A DNA stretch of 35,986 nt from Enterococcus lactis (GTDB taxonomy: Bacteria; Bacillota; Bacilli; Lactobacillales; Enterococcaceae), in NCBI RefSeq assembly GCF_015751045.1, contig NZ_BNJW01000024.1, positions 1 through 35,986 on the forward strand, in the 5' to 3' direction. Positions 1-8,462 of this stretch are shown piece by piece. The first letter of the stretch is position 1. Each line of letters starts with the position of its first letter. Under the pieces are notes generated by a model. The model did no database searches. It was given only the letters and a program-made list of their open reading frames with translations, and was not told the DNA's origin. A program made the translations under genes and the position numbers.

Positions 1-53
1 AAATAAGACTCTATTATTACAAGTTCATCCGTTGTAAGATGGGTATAGGTCAT
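1..53 (-). CDS. IS30-family transposase, N-terminal fragment (cut by window edge)
   Basis: The complement of position 53 down to 1 opens with ATG and reads MTYTHLTTDELVIIESY, which resembles the N-terminus of enterococcal IS30-family transposases (DDE recombinases that cut and join IS ends). A good ribosome binding site, AAGGAG, lies upstream on the complement at about 64-69. Only 17 codons are inside the window, so catalytic residues cannot be checked. The family call is from memory of the N-terminal pattern. Confidence 0.7.
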   Translation of the reverse strand, partial: MTYTHLTTDELVIIESY

Positions 54-142
54 TTGTACTCACTCCTTATAATTCTTTGGTCGGAACTATTTTGAGTGTA
101 GCACAAATGACTTTTTTAGTTGTCTAGCTTAATTTTACAATC
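1..142 (-). mobile_element. End of an IS30-family insertion sequence (5' end of its transposase side)
   Basis: The transposase start, its RBS and a short leader occupy 1 to about 110. The AT-rich run at about 118-140 (GTTGTCTAGCTTAATTTTAC) is the likely terminal inverted repeat, after which the sequence changes to the glpK upstream region. The other IS end and the target duplication are outside the window, so the exact boundary is an estimate. The IS is transcribed away from glpK and sits about 125 bp upstream of its start codon. Confidence 0.5.
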
Positions 143-153
143 GGCGTAATAAA

Positions 154-202
154 AAACTGTCAAAAAAAAGAAAAAAAGAATAAAATTTTGACAGTTTCTT
201 TT
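154..202 (+). terminator. Perfect 12-bp inverted repeat upstream of glpK, terminator-like
   Basis: AAACTGTCAAAA at 154-165 is the exact reverse complement of TTTTGACAGTTT at 186-197, and a run of T follows at 198-205. It could terminate a gene that lay to the left before the IS arrived, or act as an operator. The right arm contains TTGACA (188-193), a possible -35 element of the glpK promoter, with TAGTAT at 213-218 as a -10 at a long 19-bp spacing. Confidence 0.45.
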
Positions 203-232
203 TTTAAATGAGTAGTATGATAAAAGCAGTTA

Positions 233-1763
<1,531 letters not shown>

Positions 1764-1776
1764 GGAGGAAATCCAT

Positions 1777-3600
1777 ATGTTTTCAAACAAGACAAGACAA
1801 GATAGCATTCAAAAAATGCAGCAAGAAGAATTGGATCTGTTGATCATCGGTGGCGGAATCACTGGTGCCGGTGTGGCAGTCCAGGCAGCAGCATCAGGAA
1901 TCAAAACAGGATTGATCGAAATGCAAGATTTTGCAGAAGGGACGTCCTCTCGCTCGACCAAACTTGTGCATGGCGGTATTCGTTATCTGAAAACATTTGA
2001 TGTGGAAGTAGTAGCTGACACAGTTGGTGAACGTGCAGTCGTACAAGGTATTGCCCCACACATCCCAAAACCAGATCCAATGCTTTTACCAATCTATGAA
2101 GATGAAGGAGCAACAACCTTCAATATGTTCTCTGTCAAAGTAGCAATGGACCTTTACGACAAACTGGCAAATGTGACAGGAACTAAATATGAGAACTATA
2201 CCCTGACACCAGAAGAAGTATTGGAAAGAGAACCATTTTTGAAAAAAGAAGGGCTAAAAGGTGCAGGTGTTTATCTGGATTTCCGCAACAATGATGCCCG
2301 TTTAGTGATCGATAATATCAAAAAGGCTGCAGAAGATGGGGCTTATCTAGTAAGTAAAATGAAAGCGGTTGGCTTTTTATATGAGGGCGATCAAATCGTT
2401 GGTGTCAAAGCTCGTGATCTGCTGACAGATGAAGTGATAGAGATCAAAGCAAAATTAGTGATCAATACGAGTGGTCCTTGGGTAGATAAAGTACGGAACT
2501 TGAATTTTACGCGTCCAGTCTCTCCTAAAATGCGTCCAACCAAAGGAATCCATTTAGTCGTAGATGCGAAAAAACTGCCTGTACCGCAACCCACATACTT
2601 CGATACAGGAAAACAAGATGGGCGGATGGTTTTTGCTATCCCAAGAGAAAACAAAACTTACTTTGGTACGACAGATACGGATTACCAAGGAGACTTTACG
2701 GATCCAAAAGTCACACAAGAAGACGTGGATTATCTATTGGATGTAATCAACCATCGCTATCCAGAAGCAAATATCACATTGGCAGATATCGAAGCAAGCT
2801 GGGCAGGGCTTCGTCCACTATTGATTGGTAATTCTGGTTCTGATTATAATGGCGGAGATAACGGATCGATTTCAGACAAGAGCTTCAATAAAGTGGTTGA
2901 TACAGTAAGTGAATATAAGGAAAATAAAGTTTCTCGTGCTGAAGTAGAAGATGTGTTGAACCATTTGGAAAACAGCCGCGACGAAAAAGCACCTTCTACG
3001 ATTTCCAGAGGTAGTTCTTTAGAAAGAGAACCAGATGGCTTGTTGACTTTATCAGGTGGGAAAATCACTGATTACCGTAAGATGGCAGAAGGAGCTTTAC
3101 GATTGATTCGTCAGCTGTTAAAAGAAGAATACGGAATAGAGACGAAAGAAATCGACTCTAAAAAATATCAGATTTCAGGTGGAAACTTCGATCCAACGAA
3201 ATTAGAAGAAACAGTGAGGGAATTAGCAAAAGAAGGAGTAGCAGCCGGTTTAGAGGAAGAAGATGCTACTTATATCGCTGATTTTTACGGGACTAATGCT
3301 CGACGTATCTTTGAATTAGCAAAAGAAATGACACCTTATCCTGGTTTGAGTCTCGCTGAGTCAGCTCGGTTACGTTATGGCTTAGAAGAAGAAATGGTTT
3401 TAGCCCCAGGTGATTATCTCATTCGTCGGACGAATCATCTGTTGTTTGAACGAGACCAGCTGGATGAGATCAAGCAACCTGTGATCGATGCAATTGCTGA
3501 GTATTTTGGGTGGACAGAAGAAGAGAAGGCGCAACAGACTAAACGTTTAGAAGCATTGATCGCAGAATCAGATCTGCGGGAACTAAAGGGGGAGAAATAA
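1777..3600 (+). CDS. glpO: Alpha-glycerophosphate oxidase (FAD, H2O2-forming)
   Basis: GlpO oxidises glycerol 3-phosphate to dihydroxyacetone phosphate with O2, releasing H2O2. The 607-residue protein opens with a Rossmann FAD motif (LLIIGGGITGAG, about 21-32) and the family signature SSRSTKLVHGGIRYL. It has an insertion at about residues 355-408, rich in N, D, E and K, before the conserved LSGGKITDYRKMAEGAL block. Such an insertion separates cytosolic GlpO oxidases from membrane GlpD dehydrogenases, so oxidase is favoured. The start is ATG 1777, with AAGGAGG at 1762-1768 overlapping the glpK stop. glpF follows with no gap. In enterococci H2O2 from this enzyme can be an oxidative stress source or virulence trait; that is family knowledge, not seen here. 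Confidence 0.93.
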   Translation: MFSNKTRQDSIQKMQQEELDLLIIGGGITGAGVAVQAAASGIKTGLIEMQDFAEGTSSRSTKLVHGGIRYLKTFDVEVVADTVGERAVVQGIAPHIPKPDPMLLPIYEDEGATTFNMFSVKVAMDLYDKLANVTGTKYENYTLTPEEVLEREPFLKKEGLKGAGVYLDFRNNDARLVIDNIKKAAEDGAYLVSKMKAVGFLYEGDQIVGVKARDLLTDEVIEIKAKLVINTSGPWVDKVRNLNFTRPVSPKMRPTKGIHLVVDAKKLPVPQPTYFDTGKQDGRMVFAIPRENKTYFGTTDTDYQGDFTDPKVTQEDVDYLLDVINHRYPEANITLADIEASWAGLRPLLIGNSGSDYNGGDNGSISDKSFNKVVDTVSEYKENKVSRAEVEDVLNHLENSRDEKAPSTISRGSSLEREPDGLLTLSGGKITDYRKMAEGALRLIRQLLKEEYGIETKEIDSKKYQISGGNFDPTKLEETVRELAKEGVAAGLEEEDATYIADFYGTNARRIFELAKEMTPYPGLSLAESARLRYGLEEEMVLAPGDYLIRRTNHLLFERDQLDEIKQPVIDAIAEYFGWTEEEKAQQTKRLEALIAESDLRELKGEK

Positions 3601-4317
3601 ATGAACAGTGATATGACTCAAATCATGGGGGAGTTTATTGGGACATTGATCCTAGTTTTGCTTGGAGATGGTGTGTGTGCGGCTGTGAATCTAAACAAAA
3701 GTAAAGCACAAGCTTCTGGCTGGATTGTCATTGCGTTTGGTTGGGGACTCGCTGTAACAATGGCTGTCTATATTTCTGGATTCATGGGCCCAGCTCATTT
3801 GAATCCTGCAGTCTCTCTAGCTATGGCGATGACAGGGGCAATTAGTTGGAATCTTGTCGTTCCTTTCATCATTGCGCAAGTTTTAGGAGCTTTTGCAGGG
3901 GCCATTCTTGTTTGGCTTTCTTATTTGCCACATTGGAATGCAACGAAAGATGAAAGTGCGATTTTGGGTACGTTTGCAACAGGTCCTGCTATACGGAACT
4001 ATCCAGCAAATGTAATCACAGAATTAATTGGTACTTTTGTATTAGTTCTTGGGTTGCTAGCTTTTGGACAAAACGAATTTGCACCTGGAACGAACGTATT
4101 CGCTGTAGGTGGATTGATCTTAGCCATCGGTCTTTCATTAGGAGGACCAACAGGATACGCAATCAACCCTGCTCGGGACTTTGGTCCTCGATTAGCACAT
4201 GCGGTATTGCCAATAGCTAATAAAGGAACTTCAGATTGGGCATATTCATGGGTACCAATCGCAGGTCCAATGATCGGAGCAATTATCGCGGTAGGTGTCT
4301 ATTCATTAATGGTGTAA
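3601..4317 (+). CDS. glpF: Glycerol uptake facilitator (aquaglyceroporin)
   Basis: GlpF is a membrane channel for passive glycerol entry; GlpK then traps glycerol as the phosphate. The 238-residue protein has six hydrophobic helices and the two pore-forming NPA motifs of the MIP family: HLNPAVS (N68) and AINPARDFGPR (N189). The Asp after NPAR (D193) is typical of glycerol-conducting members rather than strict water channels. The ATG directly follows the glpO stop, and the RBS (GGGGGAG) lies inside the end of glpO, so translation is probably coupled. No strong terminator follows directly; the next hairpin is at 4521-4567. Confidence 0.95.
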   Translation: MNSDMTQIMGEFIGTLILVLLGDGVCAAVNLNKSKAQASGWIVIAFGWGLAVTMAVYISGFMGPAHLNPAVSLAMAMTGAISWNLVVPFIIAQVLGAFAGAILVWLSYLPHWNATKDESAILGTFATGPAIRNYPANVITELIGTFVLVLGLLAFGQNEFAPGTNVFAVGGLILAIGLSLGGPTGYAINPARDFGPRLAHAVLPIANKGTSDWAYSWVPIAGPMIGAIIAVGVYSLMV

Positions 4318-4338
4318 ATCTATAAAACATACTAAGGT

Positions 4339-4367
4339 TTGACAATCAAAAGGCGTCTTGCTATAGT
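4339..4367 (+). promoter_or_regulatory. Strong sigma-A promoter in the glpF-mutS2 gap
   Basis: TTGACA (4339-4344), a 17-bp spacer, then TATAGT (4362-4367): a near-consensus housekeeping promoter 22 bp after glpF. The next gene starts 255 bp downstream, and a terminator-like hairpin lies between, so the promoter may drive a small RNA or a long attenuated leader. Confidence 0.65.
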
Positions 4368-4373
4368 TAAGTG

Positions 4374-4567
4374 GAAAATAAATAAGACCTAGAAGAATGG
4401 GGAATGTTTTGTGAGTGTAGCTGGTATCTAATCAGTAAGTCGAATAGCCAATAAACAAGGTTTATTTGGTGTGCTTATGAAACGGTACCTGTCAGGAAAA
4501 CAATATCTTTGTATTCTAATAAGGATAGGACATGACTTTTTTAAGCTGTGTTCTATCCTTTTATTTA
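4374..4567 (+). ncRNA. Candidate small RNA or attenuated leader, about 190 nt
   Basis: This part of the 305-bp gap between glpF and the mutS2-like gene is bounded by the promoter at 4339-4367 and the hairpin with T-rich tail at 4521-4567. No ORF in it has a convincing RBS. The predicted transcript would be about 190 nt. It is not a riboswitch or sRNA class I recognise. The alternative is a 5' leader of the downstream gene with an attenuator. Confidence 0.35.
4521..4567 (+). terminator. Intrinsic terminator or attenuator
   Basis: AAGGATAGGACA (4521-4532) pairs with TGTTCTATCCTT (4549-4560), with one G-U pair, followed by TTATTTAT. It would end transcripts from glpF or from the promoter at 4339. 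Confidence 0.65.
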
Positions 4568-4622
4568 TCTCTAGGCCCTTATTTATTTTGGGACAGGTAT
4601 CTCTTCAAGAAAAGGAGAGAGT

Positions 4623-6551
4623 ATGAACAACGAAATGATTAGTCAATTACAATTTGATCAGATCAAAAAGGAAATCCAAGCAAGAGCAATCGGAAACTAT
4701 AGCAAAAAACGAATCAGTAAGATGACGACCTCGTCAAACCTACAAACCGTCTTGGATCGTCAAGAAGAAACAAGAGAAGCACGCTTGATCTTAGAAAGTA
4801 GTCAGCATGTTCCATTTATGGGATTGCCGAGGATTGATGCACTGACAGAACAAGTCAAAAAAGGATTGGTTCTGTCGCCCGCTGATTTGATCGAATATGC
4901 GGATTTTCTAAGAAGCAGTCGGATGATCACAAAGTTTTTTGATAAGAATCAATACCAGGCACCTTTGTTATTTGCTTATAGCAAGCATCTTCCTGATTTG
5001 ATAAATGTAGAAGAGTTGATTGACCAAAAAATAAAAAATAATAAAGTCAGTGACGATGCTTCACGTAATTTGCGTAAAGTACGCAAACAATTACAAATAA
5101 TAGAAAAAGAAATCCAGTCAAAATTGCTGAAATTCTTGCGTCATCCGAAAAACAAAGAAATGATCCAAGAAGCAATAATCGTTCAAAAAGGTGAATGCTA
5201 TACGATTCCTATCAAAGCCAGCTATAAAAATAAAGTAGATGGGACGATCATCGATGAATCGAACAAAGGAACGACGGTTTTTATTGAACCGACTGTGGTT
5301 TCTAAACTGAATGAACACTATCAGTTGTTAAAAGCTGAAGAAATCAGTGAAGAATATCAAGTTCTGGCTGCATTGACTGGTGCTATTGCAGAAAATGAAG
5401 AAGCAATCGATTTATTGATCGAAACGATGACGGTATTAGACATCATTTTTGCTCGGGCAAAATTCAGTCGAGAAATCAATGGGATCACGCCTAAAATCAA
5501 TAAATCAGAACATATCGTCATCAAACAAGGCAGACATCCATTTTTACCTGATCATGCGGTACCATTGGATGTTGAAATCGGTAAAGACTATCGAGGCTTG
5601 ATTATTACCGGAGCAAATGCCGGCGGCAAAACAGTCGTGTTGAAGACGGTCGGTTTATTGACTTTGATGGCGATGTTCGGCATGCAAGTTCCGGCAAAAG
5701 AAGGGACAGAGCTTGCTGTCTTTGATGAGGTTTTCGTCGATGTCGGTGACCACCAAAATTTAGAAAATGCGTTGAGTACATTTTCTGGTCATATGCAAAA
5801 CATCGCTGCTATTTTGAAAAAGATAAAAAGGAATACATTGGTACTTCTGGATGAGATTGGCAGTGGAACAGAGCCAAATGAAGGGGCTGCATTAGCGATC
5901 GCAATCATGGAATCTATGTATGAGCAGGGGGCATTGATCATTGCCACGACCCATTATGGAGAAATTAAGAAATTTGCTAGGGATCATGAAGATTTTGTGC
6001 CGGCTGCTATGGCTTTCGATCGGGAAGCACTTCGTCCTAAATATCAATTGCGTGTTGGAGAAACAGGAGAAAGCCAAGCTTTATGGATTGCTCATAAAAT
6101 GGCTATGTCTATGAAATTGATCCAGCAAGCAGAGCGTTACCTGGAGGAAAAAGCCTATCGGACACAGAAAAAAGAATTTCCTCCTAAGACAGCAGGTATA
6201 AATAGGAAGGACAATAAAAAAGAACGCCAGCTCTTTGCAAAAGGCGATCGAATATTTGTGAATGAATACCAAAAAGAAGCATTAGTTTATGAGGATATAG
6301 GTGAAGATACGATTGCCGTATATTTAGAAAAAGAAATGATCCGTGTGCCTCGTCAGCGTGTTCGTCTGGTGCGTTCAGCAGAAAATCTGTACCCGACAGG
6401 TTACGATTTAGACAGTCTGTTTGTTGATTTTAAAACACGGAAACAGCAGCGTGATCTAGAGCGAGGATCAAAAAAAGCCCATAAAGCGTTAGTAAAAGAA
6501 ATGCGTAAACGACAGGAAGAAAGAAGAGCAAAAGATGAAAACAACAAGTGA
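4623..6551 (+). CDS. MutS2-like ATPase lacking the Smr domain
   Basis: This is a MutS-family DNA-binding ATPase. The 642-residue protein has an N-terminal core and clamp region with long helices, then the ATPase: Walker A GANAGGKT (about 329-336), the MutS block DVGDHQNLENALSTFSGHM, Walker B LVLLDEIGSGTEPNEG (about 404-419) and an H-loop-like ATTHYGEIK. Canonical MutS2 is about 780 residues and ends in an Smr nuclease domain; this one ends in a basic tail rich in K, R and E, so it is probably a paralogue. MutS2 proteins act on recombination intermediates or collided ribosomes; the role of the Smr-less form is not clear to me. Start ATG 4623 follows AAAGGAGAG. Confidence 0.85.
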   Translation: MNNEMISQLQFDQIKKEIQARAIGNYSKKRISKMTTSSNLQTVLDRQEETREARLILESSQHVPFMGLPRIDALTEQVKKGLVLSPADLIEYADFLRSSRMITKFFDKNQYQAPLLFAYSKHLPDLINVEELIDQKIKNNKVSDDASRNLRKVRKQLQIIEKEIQSKLLKFLRHPKNKEMIQEAIIVQKGECYTIPIKASYKNKVDGTIIDESNKGTTVFIEPTVVSKLNEHYQLLKAEEISEEYQVLAALTGAIAENEEAIDLLIETMTVLDIIFARAKFSREINGITPKINKSEHIVIKQGRHPFLPDHAVPLDVEIGKDYRGLIITGANAGGKTVVLKTVGLLTLMAMFGMQVPAKEGTELAVFDEVFVDVGDHQNLENALSTFSGHMQNIAAILKKIKRNTLVLLDEIGSGTEPNEGAALAIAIMESMYEQGALIIATTHYGEIKKFARDHEDFVPAAMAFDREALRPKYQLRVGETGESQALWIAHKMAMSMKLIQQAERYLEEKAYRTQKKEFPPKTAGINRKDNKKERQLFAKGDRIFVNEYQKEALVYEDIGEDTIAVYLEKEMIRVPRQRVRLVRSAENLYPTGYDLDSLFVDFKTRKQQRDLERGSKKAHKALVKEMRKRQEERRAKDENNK

Positions 6552-6610
6552 TTATTTCAGACCAACGCATATGATCAGTGATTGCAAAAAAAATAACAGC
6601 AGTAAAATCA

Positions 6611-6639
6611 TTGGTTTTATTCTCTATGTAAGCTAAAAT
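6611..6639 (+). promoter_or_regulatory. Possible promoter of the phosphatidyltransferase gene
   Basis: TTGGTT (6611-6616), 17 bp, TAAAAT (6634-6639). The -35 is weak, and the site lies 35 bp before the start codon. Confidence 0.35.
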
Positions 6640-6673
6640 AAAAAAAAGAGTGCTGAGGAGGTGGGACGGTCAA

Positions 6674-7228
6674 ATGAAAATAAGCACAAACTGGCGTAAA
6701 GAAATCCAAACAATTCCGAATCTTTTATCGATATTCCGTATTCTCTTGCTGCCGATTTATCTTTATTTTGTGCTGAGACAGTCGTTTTATGTAGCAGGAG
6801 TGGTCATTGTTGTCTCAGGTTTGTCTGATTATCTAGATGGGGTCATTGCTCGGAGATATAATCAGGTAACAGACTTAGGTAAGGTGCTTGATCCGTTTGC
6901 AGATAAATTGACACAACTTTTTCTGATTTTGTCTATGGCATGGTATCGACCGTGGCTTTGGCTGTTGTTTGGTCTATTCTTGATAAAAGAAGGCTTTATG
7001 TTTGTAGCTGGATTAATCGGGCTATCTAAAAATATCAAATTAAGTGGTGCGAAGTGGTATGGCAAAGTAGCGACTGCTGTCATCTATGTTGGCATGATCC
7101 TTTTGCTGCTTTTCCCAGAATTACCAACGCTGTGGGTGAGAGTCATTTTTGCCGTCATCACTTACGGTCTTTTACAATCTTTTGTCTTGTATGCTGTCGA
7201 GTACCGAAAGATGTTTCAAAGAAAATAA
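6674..7228 (+). CDS. CDP-alcohol phosphatidyltransferase family protein (PgsA-like)
   Basis: This membrane enzyme class transfers a phosphatidyl group from CDP-diacylglycerol to an alcohol. The 184-residue protein shows the complete catalytic signature D-x2-D-G-x2-A-R-x8-G-x3-D-x3-D (D52, D55, G56, A59, R60, G69, D73, D77), flanked by four to five hydrophobic segments. Size and N-terminus fit phosphatidylglycerophosphate synthase (glycerol 3-phosphate acceptor), but a second paralogue or cardiolipin-synthase-like role is possible, so no gene symbol is given. Start ATG 6674 follows AGGAGGTGGG; an upstream in-frame GTG at 6650 would put the RBS inside the gene. A terminator follows 3 bp after the stop. 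Confidence 0.85.
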   Translation: MKISTNWRKEIQTIPNLLSIFRILLLPIYLYFVLRQSFYVAGVVIVVSGLSDYLDGVIARRYNQVTDLGKVLDPFADKLTQLFLILSMAWYRPWLWLLFGLFLIKEGFMFVAGLIGLSKNIKLSGAKWYGKVATAVIYVGMILLLLFPELPTLWVRVIFAVITYGLLQSFVLYAVEYRKMFQRK

Positions 7229-7230
7229 AG

Positions 7231-7263
7231 AAGGGGTGTGACCTATGTCGCACTCCTTTTTTT
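7231..7263 (+). terminator. Intrinsic terminator
   Basis: AAGGGGTGTGAC (7231-7242) pairs with GTCGCACTCCTT (7247-7258) with G-U pairs, followed by a T tract to 7263. Confidence 0.75.
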
Positions 7264-7388
7264 GATAAATAGACTCCCAATAGCTACTTCTCGATAATAA
7301 GCCAACCAAACCAAAAACATGAGAAGTTGTTTTTAAAATTATTTCTTGTAACTCGGAGTTAAATGGGTAGGCTCACAACCTCTACTGA

Positions 7389-7703
7389 CTAAGGCTTGAT
7401 ATAAGCATAACCTTGGGATTGCAGTTTAACTAAATCAAGTACACCTGCTGGTACAACGATTACTTGTTCAGGTAAAGAACTTTCTGAAATATGATTAGCA
7501 CGCATAGCATTCGCACAAGCGTGAAAAACGACTTCTTTCAAATCTAAGAATTCTGCATTGGCAAAGTCTAGATAACCGGTAATTGCGATACCGTTGACGG
7601 AAACGACGATCGTCGTTTCAGGAGAAGCTTTTATCAGGTTTTTTACGTTTTTCCCTGTTTCTGACCATTTTTCTAATTCATCAATATGGAAAACGACTTT
7701 CAT
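7389..7703 (-). CDS. DsrE/DsrF-like sulfur-relay family protein
   Basis: The 104-residue protein has the alternating strand-helix pattern of DsrE-like proteins: an N-terminal MKVVFHI strand, a central TIVVSVNG strand, FHACANAMRAN with Cys63 where such proteins can carry a persulfide, and a C-terminal VIVVPAGVLDLVKLQSQGYAYIKP, the usual DsrE ending. It lies 13 bp downstream of the CstR-like regulator on the same strand and is divergent from rhodanese and CoA-disulfide reductase genes, which supports a role in persulfide handling. The start is the ATG at 7703, a few bases after a weak AAGGAAT-type RBS. The exact substrate is unknown. Confidence 0.8.
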   Translation of the reverse strand: MKVVFHIDELEKWSETGKNVKNLIKASPETTIVVSVNGIAITGYLDFANAEFLDLKEVVFHACANAMRANHISESSLPEQVIVVPAGVLDLVKLQSQGYAYIKP

Positions 7704-7716
7704 TGAAATTATTCCT

Positions 7717-7977
7717 TTACTTTTTAATAATCATCTTGATCGCTTGCTCTAATTTAGCCGCTTGTTCTTCTGGATTACTATCGGGATTTTCAAAGCAATT
7801 TTTCAGATTATCTGCAACGATCATTCCCATTACGCGATCAATGCTGGAACGAACAGCGCTTAATTGAGTGATGACATCCATACATTCTTTTTCATCTTCG
7901 ATCATTTTTTGGATACCACGAATTTGCCCCTCTGTACGTTTCAAACGGTTCAGGATATTTTTATTCTCAATCTCCAT
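7717..7977 (-). CDS. cstR: CsoR-family repressor, persulfide-sensing CstR type
   Basis: This 86-residue all-helical repressor belongs to the CsoR/RcnR/CstR family (ILNRLKRTEGQIRGIQKMIE). Copper-sensing CsoR uses a Cys-His-Cys set; here the two cysteines are present (C32 and C61, the normal 29-residue spacing) but the His position four before the second Cys is Asn57. Two Cys without the His is the pattern of CstR, which forms a polysulfide bridge when hydropolysulfides rise. The context of dsrE-like, rhodanese and CoA-disulfide reductase genes agrees. ATG 7977 follows GAGGAGA. Two ATACCCC-type palindromes lie in the divergent promoter region. Confidence 0.87.
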   Translation of the reverse strand: MEIENKNILNRLKRTEGQIRGIQKMIEDEKECMDVITQLSAVRSSIDRVMGMIVADNLKNCFENPDSNPEEQAAKLEQAIKMIIKK

Positions 7978-8007
7978 AGCACATTCTCCTCTATTTTTTA
8001 TAACTCG

Positions 8008-8036
8008 ATAATACCCCTAATCGGTATTTTATGCAA
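8008..8036 (-). promoter_or_regulatory. cstR promoter with CstR operator in its spacer
   Basis: On the complement, TTGCAT (8036-8031), 17 bp, TATTAT (8013-8008). The palindrome ATACCCCTAATCGGTAT (8011-8027) fills the spacer and touches the -10. It matches the ATACCC-GGGTAT pattern of CsoR/CstR operators except for one fewer G. Autorepression is likely. Confidence 0.7.
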
Positions 8037-8074
8037 ATATAAAAAGCAGTTAAAAAAATGAAGAGTCATTCTGG

Positions 8075-8119
8075 TTGACAGAATAAGAAAGCTCCTGTTT
8101 AATATACCCCGTAAGGTAT
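8075..8119 (+). promoter_or_regulatory. Promoter and CstR operator of the rhodanese operon
   Basis: TTGACA (8075-8080), 17 bp, TTTAAT (8098-8103), directly followed by the palindrome ATACCCCGTAAGGTAT (8104-8119). The operator covers the transcription start region, so a bound CstR-type repressor would block initiation. The second copy of the same half-sites lies in the divergent cstR promoter. Confidence 0.72.
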
Positions 8120-8146
8120 TTATAAAATATAAACGAGGTGCAGAAA

Positions 8147-8461
8147 ATGAGTTTGTTATTTCAGCCAATAAAATCGATAACAGTCCCAGAATTAAAGGAA
8201 AAGCTTTTAGAAAAGTCAGTATTACTTGATGTTAGAACACCTGTAGAATACCGGGGCGGGCATATAAAAGGAGCTAAAAATATTCCATTACAAAGCATAA
8301 ACAGATATGATGGAGACAAAGAAAAGACCGTTTATGTGATTTGTCAATCAGGGATGAGGAGTAAACAAGCAGCAAAAGAATTAAAGAAATCTGGTTATGA
8401 TGTGGTGAATGTACGTGGCGGTATGAATCAATGGTTTGATCGAACAGTAGGAGGGAAATAA
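8147..8461 (+). CDS. Single-domain rhodanese (sulfurtransferase)
   Basis: Rhodaneses move sulfane sulfur through a cysteine persulfide. The 104-residue protein is one rhodanese domain: LLDVRTPVEYRGGHIKGAKN (about 26-45) and the active-site loop CQSGMRS with Cys66, ending with VRGGMNQW. Start ATG 8147 sits 7 bases after GAGG; the overlapping GTG at 8138 is part of the RBS. The CoA-disulfide reductase gene follows after 1 bp, so they form an operon under the CstR-type operator at 8104. A role in removing or recycling persulfide sulfur is inferred from the neighbours. Confidence 0.9.
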   Translation: MSLLFQPIKSITVPELKEKLLEKSVLLDVRTPVEYRGGHIKGAKNIPLQSINRYDGDKEKTVYVICQSGMRSKQAAKELKKSGYDVVNVRGGMNQWFDRTVGGK

Positions 8462-8462
8462 G

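Noticed and set aside
4477-4626. 49-codon ORF (MKRYLSGKQ...) that overlaps the start of the mutS2-like gene
   Set aside because: There is no RBS, and the frame runs through the terminator hairpin. It is probably chance.
7349-7361. Near-palindrome TAACTCGGAGTTA after the dsrE-like gene
   Set aside because: It is short and without a T run on the complement, so it is not a convincing terminator or operator.
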